Below are positions 1 to 8,565 of a DNA stretch of 36,965 nucleotides, piece after piece. The DNA comes from Pseudopelobacter sp964601865 (GTDB taxonomy: Bacteria; Desulfobacterota; Desulfuromonadia; Geobacterales; Pseudopelobacteraceae), in NCBI GenBank assembly GCA_964601865.1, contig CAZRPI010000019.1, forward strand, positions 1 to 36,965, given 5' to 3'. Each line of letters begins with the position of its first letter. Positions within the stretch are counted from its first letter, which is position 1. A model generated the notes under the pieces. That model was given only the letters and a program-made list of their open reading frames with translations. It searched no databases and had not been told where the DNA came from. The translations under genes and the position numbers were made by a program.

Positions 1-884
1 TCGATCCGGATGACCACTTTTCCGCTCCCGGCGTCAATGCCCAGCTCGTTTACCCCCTTGCCCTCCCATGCCAGCGGCATGCTGAGCCGTTCGAACACCT
101 TTTCGGCAAAGGAGCGCACCGAGTGGGTCTCTCCGGTGGCGATGACGTAATCCTCGGGCCGCTCCTGCTGGAGCATCAGCCACATGGCCTCCACGTAGTC
201 GCCGGCAAAGCCCCAGTCCCTCTTGGCGTCCAGGTTGCCCAGGTAGAGGCACTCCTGCAGACCGAGCCTGATCTTGGCGGCGGCGCGGGTGATCTTGCGG
301 GTGACGAAGGTCTCTCCGCGACGGGGGGATTCGTGGTTGAAGAGGATGCCGTTGCAGGCGTACAGGCCGTAGCTCTCGCGATAGTTCATGGTGATGTAGA
401 AGGCGTAGGCTTTGGCGCAGGCGTAGGGTGAGCGGGGGTAGAAGGGGGTGGTCTCCCTCTGGGGGGTCTCCACGACCTTGCCGAACAGCTCGGAGGATGA
501 CGCCTGGTAGAATCTGGTTTCCAGGCCCGTCTCTCGTATCCCCTCCAGGATGCGCACCGCTCCCAGGCCATCCACCTCTGCCGTGTACTCCGGCACGTCA
601 AAGGAAACCCGGACATGACTTTGGGCGCCCAGGTTGTAGATTTCATCGGGCCGGATCGTTCGCAGCAAGGTGTTGATGGAGCTGGCGTCGTTCAGGTCGC
701 CGTAGTGGAGGAAGAGGCGCACGTCCTTCTCGTGGGGGTCACGGTAGATGTGGTTGATGCGGCCGGTGTTGAAGGATGAGGAACGGCGGATCATGCCGTG
801 GACCTCGTACCCCCTGGACAGGAGGAACTCCGCCAGGTATGAACCGTCCTGGCCGGTGATGCCGGTGATGAAGGCTTTTTTCAT
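1..884 (-). CDS. gmd: GDP-mannose 4,6-dehydratase, C-terminus cut by window edge
   Basis: Converts GDP-D-mannose to GDP-4-keto-6-deoxymannose in the cytoplasm, the first step to GDP-fucose, GDP-rhamnose or GDP-perosamine for surface polysaccharides. Reading back from the ATG at 884 gives 294 uninterrupted codons. The NADP-binding GITGQDG motif is at residues 8-14, the short-chain dehydrogenase pair Tyr154-x3-Lys158 sits in SPYACAK, and NHESPRRGETF follows, which is typical of GMD. The family is usually about 320-370 residues, so roughly the last 30-70 are missing. GGAG lies 7 bases before the ATG. It follows the epimerase gene by 68 bases on the same strand, so the two probably share a transcript. 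Family identity is secure; the final sugar made depends on genes outside the window. Confidence 0.93.
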   Translation of the reverse strand, partial: MKKAFITGITGQDGSYLAEFLLSRGYEVHGMIRRSSSFNTGRINHIYRDPHEKDVRLFLHYGDLNDASSINTLLRTIRPDEIYNLGAQSHVRVSFDVPEYTAEVDGLGAVRILEGIRETGLETRFYQASSSELFGKVVETPQRETTPFYPRSPYACAKAYAFYITMNYRESYGLYACNGILFNHESPRRGETFVTRKITRAAAKIRLGLQECLYLGNLDAKRDWGFAGDYVEAMWLMLQQERPEDYVIATGETHSVRSFAEKVFERLSMPLAWEGKGVNELGIDAGSGKVVIRI

Positions 885-952
885 GAAACGACTCCGGAGG
901 TGATTGGAATAAAAAACATATGGAAATTATGGATTTGATGCATTTTCACAAG

Positions 953-1987
953 TTATCGGCCGTAGTATTCGCGATACCACTCCACAAAGCTGCGCAGGCC
1001 GGTTTCAATCGGTGTGGAAGGCCTGAAGCCGGCCTCCCGCATGAGGTCGTCGATATCGGCGCAGGTTGCCGTTACGTCACCAGGCTGCATGGGCAGCATG
1101 TTTTTGGAGGCCTTTCTGCCCAGCAGTTCCTCCAGAATCCCGATGAATCGCCCCAATTCCACCGGTCGGTTGTTGCCGATGTTGTAGATGCGGTAGGGGG
1201 CGGAGCTGGTGGCCGGGTCGGGTTCCCCCGCGTTCCATTCCGGGTCAGGGAGGGGCGGTTGGCTCATTACCCGCACAATCCCCTCCACAATGTCGTCAAC
1301 GTAGGTGAAATCCCGCTGCATCCGGCCGTGGTTGTACACGTCGATGGTTTTTCCCTCAAGAATTGCCTTTGTGAATGAGAAGTAGGCCATGTCCGGGCGT
1401 CCCCAGGGGCCGTAGACGGTGAAAAAACGGAGACCCGTGACGGGAAGGCCGAAGAGGTGCGCATAGGTGTGGGCCATCATCTCGTTGGACTTTTTGGTTG
1501 CGGCGTAGAGGGAAACCGGGTGGTCGGTCCCGTGGTGCTCGGAGAACGGGACACTGGTGTTGGCGCCGTAAACCGAACTGGAGGATGCGAAGACCAGGTG
1601 CTTTACGCCGTTGTGGCGGCATCCCTCCAGTACGTTGAGAAAACCAGCGATATTGCTCTCGATGTAGGCGTGGGGATTCCGCAGGGAGTAACGCACCCCC
1701 GCCTGGGCCGCCAGGTTGACGACCAGATCGAACCGTTCCCGGGCAAAGAATTGCTCCATTGCCGAGCGGTCCTCCAGGGAGGCGGTTGCGAACCGGAATC
1801 CGGGAAACTCCCTCAGCAACCCCAGGCGCGCCTCCTTGAGAGTCACATCGTAGTAATCATTGAGGTTGTCCAGACCGACCACCTCATGCCCCTGCTCCAG
1901 AAGCAGCCTGGTGAGATGGAAGCCGATGAAGCCCGCGGCGCCGGTAACCAGTATTCTGTTTTCTGTTTCGTTCAGGATTCTGCTCAT
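953..1987 (-). CDS. NAD-dependent epimerase, UDP-glucuronate 4-epimerase (CapI/LpsL) type
   Basis: A 344-residue extended short-chain dehydrogenase. The Rossmann motif GAAGFIG is at residues 16-22, the segment DNLNDYYDV after strand 2 is characteristic of UDP-glucuronate 4-epimerases of the CapI/LpsL group, and the catalytic pair is Tyr160-x3-Lys164 (YAATKK) with a Ser-rich ASSSSVYG at 133-140. By family it should interconvert UDP-glucuronate and UDP-galacturonate, supplying uronic acid for capsule or LPS. The ATG at 1987 was chosen because the Rossmann fold starts just after it and AACGGAG lies 13 bases upstream, a rather long spacing. The frame stays open upstream to 2125, but those residues have no family counterpart. 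It precedes gmd in the same direction. Substrate is inferred from family; another UDP-hexose is possible. Confidence 0.85.
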   Translation of the reverse strand: MSRILNETENRILVTGAAGFIGFHLTRLLLEQGHEVVGLDNLNDYYDVTLKEARLGLLREFPGFRFATASLEDRSAMEQFFARERFDLVVNLAAQAGVRYSLRNPHAYIESNIAGFLNVLEGCRHNGVKHLVFASSSSVYGANTSVPFSEHHGTDHPVSLYAATKKSNEMMAHTYAHLFGLPVTGLRFFTVYGPWGRPDMAYFSFTKAILEGKTIDVYNHGRMQRDFTYVDDIVEGIVRVMSQPPLPDPEWNAGEPDPATSSAPYRIYNIGNNRPVELGRFIGILEELLGRKASKNMLPMQPGDVTATCADIDDLMREAGFRPSTPIETGLRSFVEWYREYYGR

Positions 1988-2337
1988 TACGGTATATCCG
2001 CTCCGTTGCTGCGAACATCGCATCGTATCTATCCGTAATTTATAACGTCTGACCAGTCTTGAGTCGGACTGATTACTATAGACATAAAGTTCGCAAATTG
2101 CCAGAATTTTAACCTGAATTATCATGTATTCTGAAGGTTAGCCCTGATTCGAAGCGGTGCTCTCCGGATTGTGTCAGGGGGGCTTGCGCGAAGGATATAT
2201 GGAGGGGAGGCGTGGTTCGGCGGGAGCCGGTTTTCCCCTGGACAATCCGGCGCTAAAATGAAAGTATTTCATTACGGCGCTTTGCCACTAATCCGGGCCG
2301 GATCGATCCGTATCCAGGGCTGCCATGGGAGAAACGA
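1988..2337. other. 350-base divergent intergenic region
   Basis: Separates the minus-strand epimerase/gmd pair from the plus-strand amidohydrolase, so it should carry promoters for both directions. It is visibly richer in A and T between 2035 and 2130 than the flanking genes. I see a TATAGT-like element on the minus strand near 2078-2083 and a TATAAA near 2040-2045 but no convincing -35 partner for either. One clear palindrome lies at 2257-2273 and is listed separately. No coding frame here looks real. Confidence 0.6.
2257..2273. promoter_or_regulatory. Palindrome AATGAAA-GTA-TTTCATT upstream of the amidohydrolase
   Basis: Perfect 7-base arms around a 3-base centre, flanked by two copies of CGGCGCT (2249-2254 region and 2275-2281). 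It ends 64 bases before the amidohydrolase ATG. The A/T-rich symmetric form suits a protein operator better than a terminator, since no T-run follows. The regulator cannot be named. Confidence 0.4.
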
Positions 2338-3621
2338 ATGAAATTCGCCACAGTGCATCAGGGGTCATACATCGTGTCGGCATCATGGCTGATCTCGCCC
2401 GAGGCTCCGCCCGTGGCCGGCGGCGCGATGCTGGTCCGCGACGGGCGGATCCTGGCCGTGGCCCCTCTCGATGAGCTTCGGAGCAGCCACGCCGAGCCGG
2501 TCGTCGATTATCCCGGTTGCGCCATCCTCCCCGGTTTTGTGAACGCCCACACCCACCTGGAATTGACCCACTTCCCCTCCTGGCGTCTGCGAAAGCAGGC
2601 GGAGGGCCGTCCCCGCAGTTTCGTGGAGTGGCTCATCCAGCTGATCAGGGTCAGGAGGTCCGTGAAACCGGACGAGATCAGCGCCTCGGCCCGCGAAGGC
2701 ATCCGCATGTGCCTGGAATCCGGCACCACGGCGGTGGGAGAGATCGTGACCTCCAGGCGCCTCATGCCGCTTTATGAGGCGTCGCCTCTCTCCGGCCGGT
2801 TGTTCATCGAACTGATCGGCCATGATCCGGTCCCCTTCTCCTCATCGTTGCATGAAGCCGTACGGATTGCCCGGGCCCCGGCCCGTGACGCCTTGGGCGC
2901 CGGCTTGTCGCCCCATTCCGCCTATACCGTTGCCGAGGAAAATCTCCGGCTGGCCGGGGAGGCCGCGTCTGCTGCGCATCTCCCCCTCTCCATCCACTGT
3001 TCCGAATCCCGGGAGGAAGCCGACTACCTTTTTGACGTCAGCGGTGAACTGGCGGATACCTTCTACCCCTTCCTGGGGTGGGAGCAGTACCTGGGGGCGC
3101 CCCGCAGGTTAAGCTCCACCGAGCTGCTTGACCGCGCGGGCCTGCTGACGGCCAGTACCCTTGCCGTGCACTGCGTCCGGATTTCCCGCGCCGACGCCGA
3201 ACTCATCAGGAAACGCCGGACAAGCGTTGTCCTCTGCCCCCGGAGCAACGAGCTCCTGGATGTTGGCAGGGCCCCCGTACCCCTCCTGAAAAAACTGGAT
3301 ATCCCCCTTGTCCTGGGTACGGATTCGCTGGCCAGCAACGACTCCCTATCCCTGTGGGACGAGATCCGTTTCAGCCTGAACCTCTTTTCGGGCGCCCTGT
3401 CTCCCCGGGATCTCCTGCGCATGGCCACCCTTGGCGGCGCCGCGGCCCTGGGCATCGACGGGAGTCACGGTTCCCTGGAGAAGGGTAAACGGGCCGATTT
3501 CCAGGTAGTGGGGCCTGTCGGCGACGGGGAGAACGGGGGGCTGGAGCGGGTGATTGAGAGGGGCGTAGTGGAAGACGTGTACATCGCCGGAGAGCGGTTC
3601 GTCCAGGGGGACGGTTCGTAA
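2338..3621 (+). CDS. Amidohydrolase/deaminase; candidate aminofutalosine deaminase (MqnX-like)
   Basis: 427-residue cytoplasmic enzyme of the TRZ/ATZ-SAH deaminase branch of the amidohydrolase superfamily. Metal and catalytic residues are all visible: His71 and His73 in NAHTHLE, His220 in LSIHCSES, His278 in LAVHC, and Asp329 in GTDSLASND, the form typical of S-adenosylhomocysteine/aminofutalosine-type deaminases. The N-terminal 65 residues form the usual small beta domain ending in ILPGFVNAHTH. GGGAG lies 6 bases before the ATG. In Geobacter-type bacteria that make menaquinone through futalosine, a paralogue of this kind deaminates 6-amino-6-deoxyfutalosine; that role is inferred because no mqn genes are adjacent. 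Alternatives are S-adenosylhomocysteine or adenosine-type deaminase. Convergent with the carotenoid gene, 12 bases apart. Confidence 0.8.
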   Translation: MKFATVHQGSYIVSASWLISPEAPPVAGGAMLVRDGRILAVAPLDELRSSHAEPVVDYPGCAILPGFVNAHTHLELTHFPSWRLRKQAEGRPRSFVEWLIQLIRVRRSVKPDEISASAREGIRMCLESGTTAVGEIVTSRRLMPLYEASPLSGRLFIELIGHDPVPFSSSLHEAVRIARAPARDALGAGLSPHSAYTVAEENLRLAGEAASAAHLPLSIHCSESREEADYLFDVSGELADTFYPFLGWEQYLGAPRRLSSTELLDRAGLLTASTLAVHCVRISRADAELIRKRRTSVVLCPRSNELLDVGRAPVPLLKKLDIPLVLGTDSLASNDSLSLWDEIRFSLNLFSGALSPRDLLRMATLGGAAALGIDGSHGSLEKGKRADFQVVGPVGDGENGGLERVIERGVVEDVYIAGERFVQGDGS

Positions 3622-3622
3622 G

Positions 3623-3649
3623 ACCTGTAGGCTTCAGGTTTCCTTTTCA
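3623..3649 (+). terminator. Weak hairpin with T-rich tail after the amidohydrolase
   Basis: ACCTG (3623-3627) pairs with CAGGT (3635-3639) around a 7-base loop and is followed by TTTCCTTTTC. It lies in the 12-base gap between two convergent genes and overlaps the stop of the minus-strand gene. The stem is only five pairs, so this is tentative. Confidence 0.35.
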
Positions 3650-4500
3650 ATGCGGCCGGCCGGTGACCAGGGGTAGTCCCTGACATGCTCTCCAAGCTCT
3701 TCCCTGGTATGGCGGTTTACCCTCCCCAGGGCCAGCAGCAGGGTCATCAGCAGCGGCAAGGTGTAGATCAGGATGCTGCTCAGCCCCATGAAACGCTCCC
3801 CGATCCAGAGGGTCACCGCGATGTTGAAGAACAGCACCGACAGGTAGAGGATCGGCCCCAGGAAGGAGCGGAAGGGGAGGTTACAGACCCCCCGTGGCGC
3901 ATCGGCCAGGCGTCGGGCGTCGATCAGCTGGAAGGCGGCAACCAGACAGAGGCTGGTCAGCAGCCAGCCGGCGTAATTCGAGAGCGGCACTCCGAAGTGG
4001 ATGCCGTTGACCCTGTAGCCGTAGATCTGCCCCAGGAACCAGCGCCGCCCCTGGAGCGCAACCGGGTCGATGACGATATCCAGGAAGGTCTGCAGGAACG
4101 CGCCCAGGATCAGGGCGGAGAGCGACCTGCGGATGCGGCGGGTCTCCAGCGTCACCAGATTCCAGCGCCAACTCTTGAGCGGCGAGAGGATGAACAGTGC
4201 CGTGGCGTAGCTGCAGTAGGTCAGAAATACGTAGGAGAGGGAGTCGAAGAAGGGCACGCCGGCAATCCACAGTTCCCGGTACCGGGTCGTGTCGATGTAG
4301 TAGTACCAGCCGTAGGGGAAACCGGTGTTGATGGAGAGCCATTCCGAGGCGAAGGCGATCAGGTAGCCGGCGACCGTGAAGCAGAGCGTCCGCCGCCATC
4401 CCACGTGCGGAACGCAGGCCAGAAGATACGCGGCGAAAAAGGCGAATACGTAGGGGCGCATGGTGAAGGTGCCGATGGCGATGTCAAGATAACCCGTCAT
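3634..4500 (-). CDS. Carotenoid biosynthesis membrane protein (CruF/DUF422 family)
   Basis: 288-residue integral membrane protein with about seven hydrophobic segments spread over its length. The segment around residues 50-95 (FASEWLSINTGFPYGWYYY, then GVPFFDSLSYVFLTYC) is the signature I associate with the Caroten_synth/DUF422 family, which includes the C-50 carotenoid hydratase CruF. By family it modifies a carotenoid end group in the membrane. No other carotenoid gene is in the window. The start codon is only 8 bases from the stop of the upstream 613-residue gene, with no clear ribosome site of its own, which suggests translational coupling. A second Met at residue 14 is a possible alternative start. 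Family call is good; exact reaction unknown. Confidence 0.72.
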   Translation of the reverse strand: MTGYLDIAIGTFTMRPYVFAFFAAYLLACVPHVGWRRTLCFTVAGYLIAFASEWLSINTGFPYGWYYYIDTTRYRELWIAGVPFFDSLSYVFLTYCSYATALFILSPLKSWRWNLVTLETRRIRRSLSALILGAFLQTFLDIVIDPVALQGRRWFLGQIYGYRVNGIHFGVPLSNYAGWLLTSLCLVAAFQLIDARRLADAPRGVCNLPFRSFLGPILYLSVLFFNIAVTLWIGERFMGLSSILIYTLPLLMTLLLALGRVNRHTREELGEHVRDYPWSPAGRIEKET

Positions 4501-4508
4501 GTCTTTTG

Positions 4509-6350
4509 TTAACTCAGTCCCTTTCTGATCTGGTACAGCTCGGCCAGGTCCAGTCCGTTCTGCTCGTAGTACTCGCGTTCCAGTTCCTCCACATAGAACC
4601 GGTCCAGGCCGGAGTTTTCCAGAAAATCCTCCCGCAGTCCGACGTTGTGTTCGGAGATGATGGCGGGGAGCAGTGAATGGAGGTACACGGCCTCTTTCTT
4701 GATGGTGAAGATGGTCTCATAGAAGAGGTGATCCGGGATGTCCGACTGGATGCGTTTCCTGGTTTTCAGTTCGGCGGTCACTTCGCGGCGCAGTGCCTGC
4801 TGATCGGCCTTGGAGCTGAACCTGGAGTAGAAGCTGCGGACGCGGTTGCGCACATGTTCCAGTAGCGTGAGGTAGATCCGCTCCTCCGCGTCGATCTGCA
4901 GGAGCCGTTGTCTGAGTTCTTCGATGGACGAGTTGCGCGCCTCGATCGCCTCCAGCCCTTCCATGAGGGTCCGGACCTTGCGCCGTCCGAAACGCCCCAG
5001 GTATGAGTTCTCGAAAAGCTCATCGATGAACAGGCCCCTGAAACAGTTCTCCCTCAGGTTGTCGAAGGCCGCCTTGTGCTCCAGCAGCCCGCGCAGCATC
5101 TCATCGTTGATGCGCACGTTTTCCATGAAAGCCAGGTTGCTGATCAGGTTCGCCACGCTGTCGAACCGGTCCAGATAGGTGATAACCTGGGAAAAACCGT
5201 CCAGCAGTTCGGGATCGGCGCCGTCTCGGATCCTTTCGTCGCACTTTTTGGTAGCGTCCAGCATGAGCCGGTCGAAGGAGGGATCACGGTTCTCCACGGC
5301 GATTTTTTTGGCCACGATGAGCCTGAGCATGTCCTCCCGGTCGATGGGACTCTCGATCATTTTTTCCCTCAGGAAGATCCCCTCAAGAATCTCTCTCGGT
5401 TCTGCCAGGTAATCCGTCTCGTCCGTGACGGCCGGATTGCGCTCCTTCTTCAGCATCTCGTCCAGGGTGCAGAAAAGGGCGACGGGTATCTTGTTGCGCA
5501 CCGAAAGGGTCTTGAGGCGGGTGAGGCGCGCGTTGTCCAGGTCGCAGATTTCCCCCCTGGTGTTGCAGTGCAGGAGGATGTTACGGTACTCGTCCACGAT
5601 CCGCCTGTTGGCCGGGTGGCGGTACATGACATCGATGCGGATCCGCTGTTGCTGGTAGCTTTCAATCCGCAGGCTGGCGGCCAGGTTGACCAGGCGGCCG
5701 AACTCTTCGTCGGGAATCTTCTTGTTGCGGAAATAGAGCGTTCTGAACAGCTCCCGGTACTCGCGGTGATGGCGGTGCACCAGCTTTATGACGAAAAGCT
5801 GGGTTGAGGGATCCCTGAACAGCGGAAAGAGCTCTTCGACGAGGAGATCTTCACGCTCCGCACCGATGGCGGGAGACCTCTTCAGAACCCTCCCCATCAT
5901 CCTTACCAGTTCTTCCTGCTGCTCCTTCAGTCCGCTGGACAGATCGCCGGAACAGGCAAAGAAGAAGTAGTTGCAGACCGCGTTGCCGTTAAAGAAGATG
6001 GAGTCGTAGCTCAATGCGCCCGAGGTCTGGTCGCTGAAGCGGACCACTCCCGTCGCCTCATCCAGCTGCGCGCCGTACATGACCAGGCGGTTGATGATTT
6101 CCGGTTTTGAGAGATCGGTTGCGGGTTGATCCACTCCGAACATGTATTCGCAGAAATAGCCGCCGTTACCGGTGTGGCTGAGACCGGTGGGGCCGATGAC
6201 GAATTCGTTGCCCTGGGAAAAGATGCGCAATCGGTCGTCTTCCTGGGCAAAATTGAAGAAATAGCGCTGGTAGGCCTCGACGCCCACGACCATCGCGTAG
6301 TATTCAATGCCGTCGCAGACCTGCCCGTGCAGCCTGATGTCCTTGCGCAT
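4509..6350 (-). CDS. Conserved protein of unknown function, 613 residues (TIGR04442-like)
   Basis: I recognise this only as resembling the long uncharacterised cytoplasmic protein that Geobacter annotations call a TIGR04442 family protein; that link is from memory. No signal peptide or membrane segment is visible. The N-terminal 170 residues are rich in aromatic residues and Gly (YYAMVVGVEAYQRYFFNF, GNAVCNYFFFACSG) and look like a beta-rich domain; the remaining 440 are charged, Leu/Arg/Glu-rich and probably helical. No nucleotide-binding or metal motif was found. The ATG at 6350 is preferred over one at 6377 because GGAAGGA lies about 11 bases before it and nothing suitable precedes the earlier one. 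It sits between the PhnP-like hydrolase (56 bases upstream) and the carotenoid gene (8 bases downstream). Confidence 0.7.
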   Translation of the reverse strand: MRKDIRLHGQVCDGIEYYAMVVGVEAYQRYFFNFAQEDDRLRIFSQGNEFVIGPTGLSHTGNGGYFCEYMFGVDQPATDLSKPEIINRLVMYGAQLDEATGVVRFSDQTSGALSYDSIFFNGNAVCNYFFFACSGDLSSGLKEQQEELVRMMGRVLKRSPAIGAEREDLLVEELFPLFRDPSTQLFVIKLVHRHHREYRELFRTLYFRNKKIPDEEFGRLVNLAASLRIESYQQQRIRIDVMYRHPANRRIVDEYRNILLHCNTRGEICDLDNARLTRLKTLSVRNKIPVALFCTLDEMLKKERNPAVTDETDYLAEPREILEGIFLREKMIESPIDREDMLRLIVAKKIAVENRDPSFDRLMLDATKKCDERIRDGADPELLDGFSQVITYLDRFDSVANLISNLAFMENVRINDEMLRGLLEHKAAFDNLRENCFRGLFIDELFENSYLGRFGRRKVRTLMEGLEAIEARNSSIEELRQRLLQIDAEERIYLTLLEHVRNRVRSFYSRFSSKADQQALRREVTAELKTRKRIQSDIPDHLFYETIFTIKKEAVYLHSLLPAIISEHNVGLREDFLENSGLDRFYVEELEREYYEQNGLDLAELYQIRKGLS

Positions 6351-6406
6351 AAGAAGCGTTTTCCTTCCAGAGGTCATGGTGAAATGTGACGCCGGTTGTC
6401 TGTCGG

Positions 6407-7174
6407 TCAGTGCGGAACCCCCATCTCAAACACCATCCCATCGTAGGCGAATTCGAATCCCGGCGGCAGCTTTACTCCGTCGGCGTACAGGACGTCGTGG
6501 GAGAGGTGGGTCAGGATGGTGCGGACCGGTCGAAGCTGTTCCACCGCGGCAATTGCCGTTTCTATGTTGAAGTGGGACGGGTGCGGATTCCAGCGCAAGC
6601 CGTCGATGATCAGTACTTCCAGCCCCTCCAGCAGGGAGAGGGAGTATTCTGGGAGCTCGTTGCAGTCGGTCAGGTAGGCGAAGCCGCCGATGCGGTAACC
6701 GAGGGACGAAATGTTGCCGTGGGTCAGCGGCACCGGAGTGACGGCCAGGCCGAACAGATCGAACGGTCCGGTGATATGGTTCGGCTTGAGCAGCGGTTTG
6801 TAGCCCGACCCCTCCCGCTCGACGAAAATATAGGAGAAGCCGCTCATCAGGGTGGCAAAGGTTGATCCCGAGGCGAAGCAGGGGATGACTTTCCTGTGCC
6901 GCAGGTGAAATCCCCGCAGGTCGTCGATACCGTTGACATGGTCGGCGTGGGAGTGGGTGAAGAGAACGGCGTCGATATGGCTGATCCGTTCCCGCAGCGC
7001 CTGGTGGCGCAGATCGGTGGAGGTGTCCACCAGTATGTTCCTCCCCCCGTGCCGGATGAGCAGCGAGGCCCGGGTACGAACATCGCGCGGGTCCCTGGAG
7101 GAACAGACCGCGCAGTCGCATCCCACCATTGGAACTCCCGTGGATGTCCCGCTCCCGAGGATGGTGAATTTCAT
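6407..7174 (-). CDS. Metallo-beta-lactamase-fold hydrolase, PhnP-like
   Basis: 255-residue cytoplasmic hydrolase. The metal motif THSHADH gives His74, His76, Asp78 and His79, and further ligands are likely in PVPLTHGN and near LTHLSHD. Near the N-terminus the C-x-C-x2-C cluster (Cys19, Cys21, Cys24) matches the extra zinc site known in PhnP, a phosphodiesterase acting on cyclic ribose phosphates. There are no phn (C-P lyase) genes nearby, so the substrate may be another phosphodiester. The ATG at 7174 has GGAAG 6 bases upstream; a GTG two codons earlier is less well placed. The gene lies 87 bases after Nramp and 56 before the 613-residue gene, all on the minus strand. Confidence 0.85.
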   Translation of the reverse strand: MKFTILGSGTSTGVPMVGCDCAVCSSRDPRDVRTRASLLIRHGGRNILVDTSTDLRHQALRERISHIDAVLFTHSHADHVNGIDDLRGFHLRHRKVIPCFASGSTFATLMSGFSYIFVEREGSGYKPLLKPNHITGPFDLFGLAVTPVPLTHGNISSLGYRIGGFAYLTDCNELPEYSLSLLEGLEVLIIDGLRWNPHPSHFNIETAIAAVEQLRPVRTILTHLSHDVLYADGVKLPPGFEFAYDGMVFEMGVPH

Positions 7175-7261
7175 TAACACTTCCTTGTCGTGCGTTTAAC
7201 TAACAAGAAATATCATGAACTCCCTTTTTGGGGCAAGGCAGTTTTGGCAAGAATGCCGGAA

Positions 7262-8533
7262 TCAGCTTGAGAAGGTATCCAGCAGCAGGGCCGCGTTGAG
7301 TCCAATGACCACAATCCCCACCAGCCAGAGCACGGTGGCGCCGAAGCGGCTGTTGGCGTGCTCCCCCATGACATCCTTCGAGGAGGTGAGCAGGATGAGC
7401 GGGATGATGGTGAAGGGAAGCTGCAGGGAGAGCGCGACCTGGCTCCAGAGAATGCCCCTGAAGGGGTCGCTCAGCGCCAGGATGACTGCCAGGGCGCCGC
7501 AAAGCGTGATGCCGAGACCGGTCCGGGAGTGGGGGTCCGACATGTCGAACGGCTCCCGATGGATCCCCGCGAAGACGCTGCCCCCGGCCATGGCGGCCGT
7601 GACCGAAGAGGAAAGCCCGGCGAAGAGCAGCCCCAGGGCGAAGACCGTGGCTGACAGGCGTCCGAAGATCGGTTCCAGGGTGACGGTCACCTGGGGCAGT
7701 TCGGTAACAACGATTCCGTTTTTGTAGAACATGGCCGCCGCCATCAGGATCATGGCGCTGTTTATGGCCCAGCCGGTTCCCATGCCCAGCAGGGTGTCCA
7801 TGAACTCGTAGCGGAGCTGATTCCTGACAACATCCTCTCCGCTGCTGTGCCACTGGCGGCTCTGGATTACCTCCGAATGGAGGAAGATGTTGTGCGGCAT
7901 GACCACCGCGCCCAGGACCCCCATGATGACCGGGAGCGCTCCGGCGGGAAAGACCGGCGTGACCCAGCCGCCGAAGGCGCTGCCCCAGGAGACGTCCGCA
8001 AGTTTCAGTTCGAAGATGAAAGCCAGCCCGATGAGGGAGATGAATCCCATGATCCACTTCTCCAGACGCCGGTAGTTTTTGGAGTGGAGCATCCAGGCGG
8101 AGAAGATGGCCGCCAGCAGGGCTCCCGCCGGCAGCGGCAGGCCGGTCAGCATGTTGAGGCCGATGGCGGCGCCCAGCAGTTCGGCCAGCGCGGTGGAGAC
8201 GCAGGCGGCCATGGCGCTTCCCAGCATCAACAGGCGCAGCCAGGGCCGGAAGTATTTCGATGCCGCCTCCGCCAGGCAGAGGCCGGTGACTATTCCCAGG
8301 TGGGCCGCGTTGTGCTGGACGATGATCAGGATTATGGTGGAGAGGGTCACCACCCAGAGCAGGCGGTAGCCGAACTGGGAGCCGGCGGCCACGTTGGTCA
8401 CCCAGTTGCCGGGATCGATGAAGCCGACCGTGACGAAAAAACCGGGACCGATGTGGCGGAAGAGCTCCCATGAGGCGAGATGGGAGGCCTTGCGGCCGAT
8501 GTGCGAAAACCATTTCATGACAAGGAATATCAT
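7262..8533 (-). CDS. Nramp-family divalent metal transporter (Mn/Fe)
   Basis: 423-residue inner-membrane protein with about eleven hydrophobic segments. Both unwound-helix motifs of Nramp are present: DPGN at residues 40-43 in segment 1 and MPHN at 212-215 in segment 6. In solved Nramp structures the Asp, Asn and Met of these motifs bind the metal; keeping the Met points to transition metals (Mn, Fe) rather than the Mg-type relatives that lack it. Transport is proton-coupled in the family. Neither possible start (8533, or Met6 at 8518) has a good ribosome site, so the first residues are uncertain. A palindrome at 8551-8565 lies just upstream. Its metal supply could serve iron- or manganese-dependent enzymes generally; no specific partner is apparent here. 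Confidence 0.92.
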   Translation of the reverse strand: MIFLVMKWFSHIGRKASHLASWELFRHIGPGFFVTVGFIDPGNWVTNVAAGSQFGYRLLWVVTLSTIILIIVQHNAAHLGIVTGLCLAEAASKYFRPWLRLLMLGSAMAACVSTALAELLGAAIGLNMLTGLPLPAGALLAAIFSAWMLHSKNYRRLEKWIMGFISLIGLAFIFELKLADVSWGSAFGGWVTPVFPAGALPVIMGVLGAVVMPHNIFLHSEVIQSRQWHSSGEDVVRNQLRYEFMDTLLGMGTGWAINSAMILMAAAMFYKNGIVVTELPQVTVTLEPIFGRLSATVFALGLLFAGLSSSVTAAMAGGSVFAGIHREPFDMSDPHSRTGLGITLCGALAVILALSDPFRGILWSQVALSLQLPFTIIPLILLTSSKDVMGEHANSRFGATVLWLVGIVVIGLNAALLLDTFSS

Positions 8534-8550
8534 AGCCGCAAGTCATGGGG

Positions 8551-8565
8551 ATGTCGAGACGACAT
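8551..8565. promoter_or_regulatory. Palindrome ATGTCG-AGA-CGACAT before the Nramp gene
   Basis: Perfect 6-base arms with a 3-base centre, 18 bases upstream of the Nramp start codon. It is well placed to be an operator for a metal-responsive repressor. It does not match the Fur or MntR consensus that I know, so the regulator is open. Confidence 0.35.

Noticed and set aside
1988..2125. An N-terminal extension of the epimerase by 46 codons
   Set aside because: The extension has no match to the Rossmann-fold family, is A/T-rich like an intergenic region, and would hide the promoter.
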